Part shown: positions 31,328 to 41,027 of the stretch, in pieces | How positions within the stretch are numbered: the stretch's first letter is position 1 | Layout of the letters: each line of letters begins with the position of its first letter | DNA from: Tricholoma matsutake | Lineage: Eukaryota > Basidiomycota > Agaricomycetes > Agaricales > Tricholomataceae | Length of the DNA stretch: 64,000 nt | NCBI GenBank assembly: GCA_026075535.2 | Contig: AP026546.1 | Coordinates: forward strand, 1,302,001-1,366,000 | Reading direction: 5' to 3' | Notes under the pieces: model-generated | Databases searched by the model: none | The model's input: the letters and a program-made list of their open reading frames with translations, nothing else | What the model was told of the DNA's origin: nothing | Translations under genes and position numbers: made by a program

Positions 31328-31369
31328 ATTTTGAATGCATCAGGGCAATGCATCTTAGAGAGGCGGTGA

Positions 31370-31793
31370 TGTAAGGGGACTATGGGGGTGCCCTGTGTGT
31401 TTCTCCTATTTTTTACATTTGTTCTATATTTTTCCTCACTTCATTTCCTTCTATTCTTCATTTTCTATGATTTTTCCGGATTTTATTACTAATTTTCCCT
31501 TTCTATCATGTTTGTACATGTTGACAGTTTTATATTTAGAGGCGGAGCACCCCTTCCGACATCTACCCCTTGGTATGATGTCATTCGGTGGCATTGATCT
31601 GCTTATCTCCACCTTTTCTATTTTTAGGTTATTATTTGATTTTTGTTGTCTTCATATACTGGGCATCAGCAAAGGGATCCTTAGAGTTTTCTTATCGGAT
31701 TTACCTTTGCTAGGTGTGTCCCCAATCCCTGTACTATGTAGTATAATTTTAACTTTGGATTTCCCTTTGCTAGAGGCTTAGGTTGCCCTTATA
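31370..31793 (+). repeat. 3' LTR, gypsy A
   Basis: A 424-base LTR beginning TGTAAGGGGAC, right after GAGAGGCGGTGA (a degraded polypurine tract; copy B has an intact one). It ends CCCTTATA and is followed by GCTGG. Confidence 0.92.
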
Positions 31794-31809
31794 GCTGGGT
31801 TGACCCCAG

Positions 31810-32669
31810 ATGATTGATAAAATCTGTTCAGAACGGCAGATTTCTCAGAACAGCAAGACTGGATATGCATGGAATATACCTATCTTTCACATGATCAAAT
31901 GTGAAAACCATGGTATTTCAAACTCCTTGCAAAACAATCCAGCTGTGCTCCTTTACAAATCCAAAGTTATGGCATGGAAATGGGAGGATATTCAGGAGTT
32001 GTCTACCCCACATGTCTGGATGATTGGGAATACACCCTTCCAGAACTCAGAGGTCAAGTGATTGCTACATGGAAAGTGGCTCAATGATGAGGTCATCAAT
32101 ACATACTTGGAATTATGTGCATGCTTGTGGTCAGATATTAAATTCCTCCCCACACAGTGGTTTCCTGCCCTCCAAAAATGGGGAGAAGATGCAAAAAGAA
32201 ATATAGTCACTTGGGTGGGTACACTAGTGCATCTTAATTAAATATGACTCAATATCTTCTGGGGCCCAGATCTCAAAAGGTGCTGCTGATGAGGCAACCA
32301 CCATGAAAACATTTACAGCAGTCATCGTGGTTATAAATTATCCTCAACACCATTGGGTTACTCTTCAGTTCAATCCAAAAAGAGAAACACTTGTGGTGCT
32401 AAATAGCATGGCACCCAATTATGATATGCAGAAAATGGAGAAAATTTGAAAGGTCAGATCTCCACTATATTTAACAAATTGTTCTGATGTTTCTTAACAA
32501 GTACATTATCTTACACCCACTGGGGCTTGATAATTGGCATGTTGAGAAAAGGAAAAACACTCCCCAGCAGAAAGGTAGCTTAGACTGTGGCATATATGCC
32601 TGTCAATTTTCCAAACATCTTGCATTGGAAATTCCTTTCCAGAAATCTCTCAATGAGAAGGAGTGTTAG
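31810..32669 (+). pseudogene. Ulp1-like (C48) cysteine protease, broken
   Basis: Ulp1 proteases cleave SUMO or related conjugates; many fungal transposons carry C48 relatives. Blocks in order: LLHGKWLNDEVINTYLELC (about 32062), the typical N-terminal WLND motif; a second block near 32340 with the catalytic His region NYPQHHWVTLQFNPKRE, interrupted by frame changes; then NSMAPNYD, where the family has Asp near the start; and QKGSLDCGIYACQFSKHL (about 32560), containing the Gln-x5-Cys-Gly catalytic end. A stop after PFQNSEVK (near 32059) and several frameshifts make it non-functional. It sits directly after the gypsy A duplication and converges on the sirtuin remnant. Confidence 0.7.
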
Positions 32670-32756
32670 TGGATTAGGCAAATGATGGTGGTTGAACTTG
32701 CAGATGGGCACATACAGATTCCCTGGAGATAATATAAATTACAGTATGTAGTTGTA

Positions 32757-33870
32757 TCATACCCAAGCCCATGATGGATGAATATCATTACAAATAGACC
32801 CTGCATTAAGCCAATCCTTCAGATCATCCATCCCTTGGAAAGATATCAAAGGTATTCTCTGTGCCTTGTCCAACCTCTCAAGCATATTTTCTGCAAATTT
32901 CTGGCAATCTATTTGGACAATATGGTGGAAGACATCCACTAGGTTGGTGGGTGGATTTTGCAGGTCCATGAATATGCCTTCCCATGGTGGTTCTGCCAAA
33001 TATTGACTGAGAACCTTTTGATAAGGTCCACTGACCCAAATGTTTTCAAGGATGTTCCTACAACCAGTAAATTGTCAGCTTTATTTTTGTTGAGGGCCTG
33101 TATTTCACTGATCTCTTCTCCTTTACGATGTGATTCCCCATATAGGATGATGGTAGGGCAAAGCAATCCACCTCGCCCAGAGACCCATTTTCCTTGTATT
33201 CTCCTGTCCTCAATTCAGGTTTCACATTGAGGACAGATAGGAAGTTCCCCACTTATCAGGAATAGGAAATGATGGTATATTCAGTGAAACTGCATTGTGT
33301 ACAAATGACCTCCATCACTGAACCATGAAGTTGCATGCAATTCAGATAGTCATCAACGCAGCTCTTATTTCAAGGTCATCGATGTTTTGAGTAGACACCC
33401 ATCCCAGGATGCCAAGAGCCTGCAGTACTACTATGAGCTTGTGGAACCCAGTTGGTTGTGCTTGTGCAGCAGCCTCTGCAAGATTTGCCATCTGCAAAGC
33501 ATGTGCAGCGGATTTCTTAGGGTTCTTTTCTGGTGTCAACATATTGATCACAGTGGTGATGGAACCCACCTTACCTCGAAAGTGTCTTTGTGAAACAAGG
33601 CAAGAATACCTTTTGATGTTGGACTGAAAAGTCCTGTGGGTCCTCGAAAAGTCTGAATCTCTGCTGCCTGTGAAACCCCCACACCTTCCATGAAATCCGA
33701 GGTGTTGACAAGGTAGAAATTGATTTGTTTTTCATACCAAGCACCACTATGAGGTGTTTTGATGTTAAAATACTATCAGAAAGAGCAGTTTCTTGAGATG
33801 GTACTGTCATGTTGTGGATAAAAATGAGACTGAGTTTCAATGTCCTTTTAGATGTGATCATTTATCTCTG
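32757..33870 (-). pseudogene. Sir2-family NAD-dependent deacetylase (sirtuin), broken
   Basis: Sirtuins remove acyl groups from lysines using NAD. Minus-strand blocks in order: LTSKHLIVVLGM with PRISWKVWG (about 33780-33690), corresponding to the degraded GAGIS...PDFR Rossmann start; FHKLIVVLQALGILGWVSTQ followed by NIDDLE (about 33440-33370), the TQNID motif; TIILYGESHRKGEEISEIQA (about 33160); and DNLLVVGTSLKTFGSVDLIK (about 33075), the GTS motif of the NAD site. The C-terminal extension runs to 32757 (WEGIFMDLQNPP, VFHHIVQIDC). The zinc-binding Cys pairs are not clearly visible. Frame changes between blocks and loss of the GAGIS residues show a pseudogene. The layout resembles fungal Hst3/Hst4-like proteins. 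Confidence 0.7.
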
Positions 33871-33954
33871 TTTGCAATTTTTCCTAAATCATGTAATCCC
33901 AGAGTCTTTTCATTTTATTCTGTCAGAAAGGATAGAATAATGTTCCATTATTTA

Positions 33955-34176
33955 TTACAATGAAGCAAGGGGCCCACACTTAGGACATGTATAAACATCC
34001 TGATTGGTCACTACCAGCTGCTCAGTATCCTTGTTATTTTCATCAATATTGTGCTCATACACCATGTACTCCCACCACAGAGAACTCTTGTCCTCCTTAT
34101 TATCAATGATGTTCACAGCCATCCAGGGGTCTGGATTAGACAACATATTTTCCCGTACCATTTTGTCCAAGAGCAT
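33955..34176 (-). pseudogene. unidentified ORF with a terminal Cys-x2-Cys
   Basis: The minus-strand ORF reads LLDKMVRENMLSNPDPWMAV, WWEYMVYEHNIDENN and ends TNQDVYTCPKCGPLASL. The upstream reading remains protein-like (SNIWFVQKAR). It is acidic with no recognised domain. It lies between the sirtuin remnant and the repeat that also occurs at 14430-15475, so it may be part of that same decayed gene. Confidence 0.35.
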
Positions 34177-34244
34177 CCTTGCCTTCTGGACAAACCAGAT
34201 ATTACCAGCTATGTAGTGAAGACTTCCTCCCCTGGCAGTAGGTT

Positions 34245-35215
34245 GGAAGGTGATCTGAAGGATAGATCTTGGAACATCAGAATTCTTTGTGAATATGGTT
34301 TCCAGATGTTCTGATTGTGTGGTGATGTGATCATTAGGGAGACATGTGGTGTGGAACCAACTTTTGCATTCCCAACAAAATCTCTGCTCTTCTATATCAG
34401 GGTTCCACAGGGCTATGCATGTATCTAGACTGCAATGGTTGGATGACCCCTTTCATACCCTTCAGTGAATGTAAGGAGTCAAAATTTTACAGAAACAACA
34501 TACTTGAAGACACCAATCCTTGTAGTTCCGGAAAAATCTTCCAAGTAATGTCAATTATAAGCCAGGGATTTATTTTATATCTCAAAACTCATACCGGGAG
34601 AAATATGTGACAATTGGGGGGGTGGTCAAGACACATATTGTCAAGTATTATAATTTTGCACTTATGTAGGTAGGCTATAAAAGTATTTCAGCCCAAATGG
34701 TTATGTGGTAAAGAACTAGCCCACCCACAATCCCTTCAGAGCTGATTATAGACTCATGGTTTGAGGCATAAACTTCTTGTTCAGCTCCATTTTCCAAGTA
34801 CCTGAAACCACATTAGTAGAATCTTATGCCAGTGAGCTAAACTCTATGATATGTTACCAGTCTAAATTGTCAATACCCTGAGGCCTGACCTGCTTAATGT
34901 CTTCTTTGGAGTAAAACCATTGGACTTGTACATAGTGTTCCTGAAATCATATGAGGTGAGCAGGTACCTTCTAGACATTTTTACTGATTACCACATTAGA
35001 GGTGGGATTTCCTTTTCTCCTTGGGCTCCAAATTTCTACAATGCATGCCTTCCAGTATTTACCTCTTGTCCTTTCATCCAGTGGAAGGCCATCAAGGCCT
35101 GTATGGCTCACTAGGCAAAATGAGCTCACACTAAACTTCCATTCTGAAAGATTCCATGAGATTTCTGCAATGATATGTCACAATCTCTGCTACACCTGTG
35201 GATTTGTTTTCTGTG
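34245..35215. repeat. dispersed coding repeat, inverted copy of 14430-15475
   Basis: This block matches the earlier region in opposite orientation, including LGTSEFFVN, SSLGRHVVWNQ and HVSRLQ peptide blocks (plus strand here) and FHEISAMI near 35150. An extra piece near 34920-35100 (LLDIFTDYHI, WAPNFYNACLPVF) is less decayed than in the other copy. Independent stops in each copy indicate separate decay after duplication. Confidence 0.7.
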
Positions 35216-35676
35216 CCTGTGCAAGTGAGTGAGAATAATTTTCAAATCTTGGCAGCCTTCTATTGTGCAGGTGTTGGTGGGTTGGCCATGATATGAAACA
35301 AAAGAGTCTTTTGTTTTGCTCGTATTAATATTCAAAGATTGACTTATATGTATAACACATTTTGTTTATCAAAACAAGTATAAATACAGTGAGTGACTTC
35401 CAAATAAATCAACATGGTATTAAAGTCAAAATATATATGAGAAACATGCCAGAAATAAGACATATTGCCCATTCATAGAAATTGTTCATCCATCACATAA
35501 CTACTGTTTGTCATTGTTCATCCATCACATAACTACTGTTTGTCATTGTTCATCCATCACATGACTATTGTTCATGGCAATGGTCGTCCACACCAGCCTC
35601 AAGATCAAGAAACCTATGAAGGGCATGAGGGATCTGCTGGGCAAGCAAAATGAGCACAATGCTACATGAATGTCCT
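35216..35676. repeat. non-coding, with a 32-base tandem repeat (35481-35575)
   Basis: ATTGTTCATCCATCACATAA plus CTACTGTTTGTC is present three times (the third partial) at 35481, 35513 and 35545. The rest is AT-rich, without a supported ORF. Confidence 0.7.
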
Positions 35677-35677
35677 A

Positions 35678-36475
35678 GTGGAGTAGGGTGTTTGGGCACC
35701 CACTCCAGGTAGTCACATGATCACATAGTCAGCAGCCACATGGCATGTAGAGAGTCAGGATCGAGATACCACAACAGTCTCTGCAATAGCTAGGGACAGG
35801 AGACTTGCTACATCTCCATCTTGGTGATGAGAGCACACTTCGAACCACAACCTTGAAAGCAGAACCCCAGAACCAGTATCAGAACCAGCAGCCATGGAAC
35901 CACAGAACCAGACCTAGTGCACTTCATTTCCCAGTAACATGTAACAACAAATGCCTCACTACAGCCTCACTGAATACATGCAGAATAGCATTTATAATTT
36001 CATGGAACGGGATGGCAGAGGGCAATTCCTAAAACAAAACAGAGCAGACACTATAATACCTACCCCATCAACAGCCCCCACATCCATGTCCAGGTCCACA
36101 TCTGAAAGCTCATTAACTACTATTGAATCTAGTCCATCACCAGCCACTTCCCCAGCACTACCCCCCATGCCACCACCATCACCTGTCCAGAAGCTACCTG
36201 CCCCTGATGGCCCAATCCCTATGCAACTGACTAATCTCAAGGAGTTCAATGGAGAACTGGATGACAACATTCAAGGGCCAGTTCTCCTTCTAAGATTCCT
36301 GCAGGTTATGCAAGAATTAAAAGTCACAAACGACTGCAAAAAAGTAGCACAATTTGGGTTATATCTTACACTGGACTCACCAGCCGAGGAGTGGTATGCT
36401 GTAACCATGGCAGCAGAGCCCACAGTGCAGTCCATAGCAGAGTCCAGAGCCAGAGCCCAGCAACTTCCTTGGTGA
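35678..36475 (+). pseudogene. LTR piece plus gag remnant of a second gypsy family (module 1)
   Basis: After the LTR-like stretch (35678-35830; see 24275) an ORF at 35951-36475 has a Ser/Pro-rich N-terminus (SESSLTTIESSPSPATSPAL). A capsid start follows (PIPMQLTNLKEFNGELDDNI, LRFLQVMQELKVTNDCKKVA, LDSPAEEWYAV). This is the retrotransposon gag capsid pattern. It stops at 36474 without a knuckle or pol. Confidence 0.6.
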
Positions 36476-37020
36476 TCACATGATCTAGTAGACAGAGATG
36501 TGCATGTGCAGATAGAGAATGCATCCTTTCCTGTCCATTCCCGCAACTCACATCTAGTAGTAGACGCAAGCCCTGTCTAAGTTGTCTTGTCTGGTAGCAG
36601 ACATGACACTGAGAGTCTAGCCAGCTCCATCTGGTGACAACTAGGTGATTTGCACTTGGAACACTGTTCTTGGCACCTGTCAACTGTTCATTTCAATGTC
36701 TATCTATGCTCAGCTCTTGGTGTCCTCAGTTCAGCTCAGTTCTCCACCCAGTCTCAGCATCACAGCATATTCAGTCTCGACTCTAGAGGGTGTGCAATGA
36801 GGTTCAAGAGTATTCAAAGCATTGCAATGACGTTCAAGAGAAGTTTGATAATGATCGAGAGGGTACAAAGCGCTGTCCTCAGACACTTATCTACATATGG
36901 CCTGTCAATTCATATAACTATTCTTGTGCATCAGCTGACCAGACCAGTTTCATTTTACTCTGATCTGTCTACCATGCGATGGCCACACATTTACAACACT
37001 GATGAGGGTCATGGAATGAG
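36476..37020. other. non-coding, LTR-like words
   Basis: Fragments such as TCACATGATCTAGTAGACAG and CTAGTAGTAGACGCAAGCCC resemble parts of the nearby LTR-like repeat. CAGCTCAGTTCTCCACC lies near 36735. There is no supported ORF. It probably holds LTR debris between the two gag modules. Confidence 0.35.
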
Positions 37021-37870
37021 ACAAAAAGGGCAGATTCCTGCCCAAAACCAGAACCACAGCACCAGCCTCAACAGAATCCTCATTCATTCTCCCATCTACA
37101 CCCAACACAATCAGCCTAATCACATTCAGCACCATCTCAATCAGCCCCACCACAACCAACCCCTGATCCACCACCCCCCACACCACTGTTCTCAGCAACT
37201 ACCCCTACACCCCTGGACAATGAAGACAAAGAAGTAATGACAGAGGCTATCAAATGGTTCTGGGGAGATGACAAACACAATGATGAGACCCCTGAGGACT
37301 TTATCAATGCCATTAAGATCCTGTTCCTCCAAAAGCCAAACACCCCTGATGCAAAGAAACTATGGGCATTCAAATTACATCTTAGATCAGGCTCCATCGC
37401 AAAGCAGTGGTGGACCGGCCTGCTCTCCACTGACAAGGACACATGGGAGCACTTGCTCCTTGCATTCAAAGTGAGATGGCCAGAAAAGATGCCTACAGTG
37501 AAGACAGTGGAAGAGAAGCAAGCCGCACCAGAAAGGACGAGGATCATGGAGGAGGAGGTCGGTACACAAATAAAAGTACTCAGTGTAAAGGAGTTCACTC
37601 ATGTGGTATGAACAGACAAGATTGAGAAGCTAGCCACTGCAATCCTGGACATGAATGGTCTACTCATAGGCAACATACAGAAGGCGATGCCGAGGGTCTT
37701 ACAGAAGGTAACTGGATCTGGACACACCAACTGAGCATCATTCTGCAGGGCCATCTGCACAGCATCACTCCATCAGATAGAGGAGGCAAAGGAAGAAGAG
37801 AAGGAGGTGCAGAATCTAAAGGAGCAAGTAACAAAACAAAAAGAGTGTCAAGTGCAGGATACATGCCAGC
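37020..37870 (+). pseudogene. gag remnant of a gypsy-family element (module 2)
   Basis: A Pro/His/Gln-rich region (37040-37210) leads into a capsid domain in frame from about 37205: EAIKWFWGDDKHNDETPEDF, LWAFKLHLRSGSIAKQWWTG, LLAFKVRWPE (37237-37611). After a TGA a related reading continues (KIEKLATAILDMNGLLIGNI, about 37620), then a Lys/Glu coiled-coil tail (EEAKEEEKEVQNLKEQVTKQ). It matches the fungal gag architecture that module 1 also shows. No protease or RT follows, so it is another gag-only piece. Confidence 0.65.
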
Positions 37871-37874
37871 ATAG

Positions 37875-38290
37875 ACAACAACTGACAAACCCCCTCTATG
37901 GCATAGGATAGACCGACACAGCCTAGAGCCAGCACATGAGAGGCAGATGAGGGTCATCTAATGTCAATCGCATTACCTGCAGTTGAACTGCAGGTAGCAA
38001 GCACCAAGGATAGTTGACAACACCCCAGCAGTGGTGGTTAGAGAACAAAGGCAGTTGATCAGAATGTTATTGACAGTTGAACTGCCAATAACATCCTGGT
38101 GGTGGTTAGAGAACTGGTGATTAGAGAGCAAGCAGGCCTTCAAGACAGCAACTGACAACCTCCATCTATGGCATAGGATAGGCCATCACAGCCTAGAGCC
38201 AGCACATGAGAGGGTGGCCAAGGGTTGTCTAATGTCAATTGCATTACCTGCAGTTGAACTGCAGGTAGCAAGCACAAAGGGTAGTCAATC
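37875..38290. repeat. tandem duplication (~268-base period), each unit with a 21-base palindrome
   Basis: CTATGGCATAGGATAG through AGAGCCAGCACATGAGAGG and ATTACCTGCAGTTGAACTGC occurs at about 37897-37990 and again at about 38165-38260. Each unit carries ACCTGCAGTT-G-AACTGCAGGT, an almost perfect palindrome with one central mismatch. Confidence 0.75.
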
Positions 38291-38353
38291 CAGAAATGAT
38301 CACCAGTTACAAGTGTAGCCGATTCTGGGAGTTGCCTTTTATATCTAAAATCC

Positions 38354-39500
38354 ATGTCTCGACTAATTTTATGTCTCACAGTTTCAAAAGTCACTAATGG
38401 TTGCTTTGAATTGCTGACCATGGGTAAAACAGCACTGATTTTTTCGTTCGCGCTGAATTTTTGGTCGGATCCGAGTCTTTCTTATGTAAGCATATGGACT
38501 CGTAATCTTGACACAGTGCAAAATTTTGATTTGAGGCAACCCAGTGAGTGGAACAGTTATACTCATTTTCATATGTGCTTTCCTCCCTATGGCTTAACCA
38601 AGTCGTTTGACAATTTCTATGGAGGTTGGTCTTTTCATCACCATCCTGACATTCTTCATCATCAAAACACCAAAAATGTTCTCCATGATCCCACTGAAGT
38701 AACCAATGAGCTTCTTTAAATGCTTATCTTGAACACATTATTGAACAGCAGCTCCATTGCTGACATCTCTCATGAACTTGATAAGGTCACAGAACTGGGA
38801 CCAGACAACTATCACATGGCCATCACTTTAGACACACTGCTTTTTGTTGGCTTGGCTTTCGCTATTGTGACATCAATGGGAGCAATGATGGGGAAACTGT
38901 GGCCCATTCAATATATAAGTCAGGTTCATGAGCATTGCTCACCTTATGATCGTGCGATTAAGCACCAAGAGGCAGTCAGCGGATGGGAGTCATGGAAATT
39001 CTGCAGGGTGATAAACTCTCTGCACTGGTTGCCATTTTCCTTTTTGAAATGTTCATTTAGTAAGCTACCTCCTTTCTTTGTTCTCCATGTCTGACTTATA
39101 CAAAGCCTGTCTATTCTCAAACACCACAAAATTGTTGCACTGGATGTTGGCAAGATGTTAGGGATCACCATCACATCCATTCTGGTCCTCTTGTGTTCAG
39201 CTGCTTTAGCAAAAGGTAAGAGTAGTGATAAAACCATACCAGCTATGATCAGTTTGTCTACAGGTCCATCTTCCCCCAGATCTCCACCAATGGTGACAGC
39301 AATGCTGTCCACAGTAACATGCAGGAGAGCGGTAGTGTATGTCTGCCCACTCATCCACCTCCCAAGAAACCCTGAAAATTGCTTCATATTGCTAAATCCC
39401 AAATTTGCTGGCATGTTGGTCAGTGTGACCCAACTGCTTGGGACATACTTGGAGAGGAGGGTAGGGTAGAGGAACAAATGCTTGGGCATGAGGGTGGGGT
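38354..39500 (+). pseudogene. DUF6535-type membrane protein remnant
   Basis: DUF6535 proteins are large multi-pass membrane proteins, expanded in Agaricomycetes and of unknown function. At 38720-39094 the plus strand reads ITLDTLLFVGLAFAIVTSMG, then SPYDRAIKHQEAVSGWESWK, then VINSLHWLPF. These correspond to a transmembrane helix, the linker with the characteristic R-x-Q...WK pattern, and the next helix start. A Ser-rich hydrophobic ORF (39155-39469, ITITSILVLLCSAALAKG) could be a later helix. The upstream ORF (38354-38719) shows no clear domain. Stops separate the pieces. Confidence 0.45.
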
Positions 39501-39529
39501 GCCAGCGGGAATTTTGTATGTGTCGAGGC

Positions 39530-39605
39530 CATAGTAGTGTTTTCAGGTCTGGTTCGGTCCAGTTTTTCGACCCCAAAGGGGGCAACCGGTTGCAACTGAG
39601 TAATG
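39530..39605. repeat. dispersed repeat (GGTCTGGTTCGGTCCAG), inverted relative at 55230-55290
   Basis: TCTGGTTCGGTCCAG with TTTTTCGACCCCAAAG is related, in reverse complement, to CTTTGGGTCAAAAAATCAGA with CTAAACCAGACCTTCG at 55235-55285. The 39.5-kb copy keeps CpG sites that the other has lost. Confidence 0.55.
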
Positions 39606-39967
39606 AGCAACAAATGGGGTTTCCAGTAGCATATCGGTGAGACATGTGGCGATGGTGAGGCTAAACCTTCTTTTCTTGAGGAAACTTCAACTTCTTATGT
39701 GAAAGGTTCCTACAGTATTACTTATTGACACTCACAGTATACTAGTTGAGTCATCTTTTCAATCTCTCTTGTTATTCACTCTCAACTTACTCTTGAGCAC
39801 AATTAATGATCAAGTCCACTTGCTGTTTACCTATCAATGGCATCACAATTTTCCTTTCCAGTGGACCTTGTAGTCCCCCAACAAAACCATTTTTGGACCA
39901 ATCAGGTGGGTGAAATCTGAACACTAATAGCTGGCCATGACCTGACAATTGGGTTTCTCAGCCTGAG

Positions 39968-41027
39968 ATGTACCAACCACTGTCATTGTTCACCCAAACC
40001 ATGCTGGAGGAAGACGAGAAGTTCTACGCCATGTTTCCAGAAGCTCAGAGGGTGGCAATGGAGCAACAATGGAGGTATCAAGAAGCCCTGTTTAGTCAAT
40101 ATTTTGAAGGTCTTGGATTTCAATACTGTCCAGAACCCAACACTTACACAGCGGTGGAGCATTATGAGAATATTCCTCATTCATCAGATGTTTATTCTGC
40201 ATGTGCTGCTGACATCTATTTTCCTGCAAGCTATCTTGAGGCAACATTTCCACATGACACAGGTTACGGCCACAGTGCTTCAATGGCATCTGGCGCTTTC
40301 CCACTCAAATTGGTTCAGCATGAATGGACTGACCAGTGGAGTGACTGGGAAATGATGCATCCCAAACAACACTACACAGCTGCTCCCACTGCCTGGACTC
40401 CTTTGCTCATGCTGCCCATCAGTACACAGGAATTTAATTATCCTTCTCAGGAACATTTGATTGACTTGTCCTCAAACTCATTGCTATGTGGTGATACCCT
40501 GTCTCTGATGCTCCAACCATTTGACCTCATCACCCAGACCCCAAACTGGCAAACTGACACACCTATTGTAAATGATCAGCTTCATGCCCTGGCACCCCGA
40601 TATGCTTGTGTACCAGATGCGAGGCCATTAGATGCTTCCATCGTCACCCCAGTGAATCGAAGCTGTCTCACCCAGGACTTGCGAAAGGTGAGGCATTCTA
40701 AATCCCATCCCAACATTGGCATCACAGCCAGCCCTTCGCGCATGTGCCTCAGTGCCCCACCCACTAAAAGACGTGCAAAAAAACCTATGCCACTGAAACC
40801 TGCACAGCCAAAACCCCTGTTGGCTTGCCTATTTTGTCACACTCGCAAGATTGCATGTGGCGCCCCACTAGCCAGGAGTGAGAAAAAAACATGCTCATAA
40901 GTTTTCAGTGCGCCTCTGGTTTGCACTGACACTCATTTTTCTTTACATTGTTGCTGAACATCTTTTACTGTCTAGTCAATGTGAAAAGCATGGATTACAT
41001 TGCTCATTCCCACTGAAAAGTTATTGA
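39968..41027 (+). CDS. Zn(II)2Cys6 transcription factor with a C-terminal zinc cluster; intron donor damaged
   Basis: A DNA-binding regulator of the basidiomycete type that places the Zn2Cys6 cluster near the C-terminus. Exon 1 (39968-40896) encodes an acidic, Gln/Tyr-rich N-terminus (LEEDEKFYAMFPEAQRVAME), a low-complexity middle, a Ser-rich stretch (HSKSHPNIG), the basic PPTKRRAKKPMP and then KPLLACLFCHTRKIACGAPL, giving the first Cys residues. The exon frame hits TAA at 40898-40900. If 40897-40975 is removed as an intron, the cluster completes as QCEKHGLHCSFPLKSY with a TGA at 41025-41027. The acceptor is TGTCTAG, but the donor reads ATAAGT where GTAAGT is expected. The start is the ATG at 39968; an upstream exon is possible. 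Confidence 0.7.

Larger units (their letters stand above)
26238..31793 (+). mobile_element. Ty3/gypsy chromodomain retrotransposon, copy A
   Basis: LTRs at 26238-26651 and 31370-31793 begin TGTAAGGGG and end CCCTTATA. The target duplication GCTGG lies at 26233-26237 and 31794-31798. Order: gag with CCHC knuckle, aspartic protease, RT, RNase H, integrase with H2C2 and chromodomain. The layout is that of fungal chromoviruses. Numerous stops and a deletion of the RT active-site motif make it inactive. Copy B (45213-51186) is the same family in opposite orientation; copy C (55757-62600) is a more distant relative. Confidence 0.93.

Noticed and set aside
31810..35215. A KDZ-type transposase region
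   Set aside because: Ulp1 genes often accompany such transposases, but I could find none of their conserved motifs in the repeat at 34245-35215.
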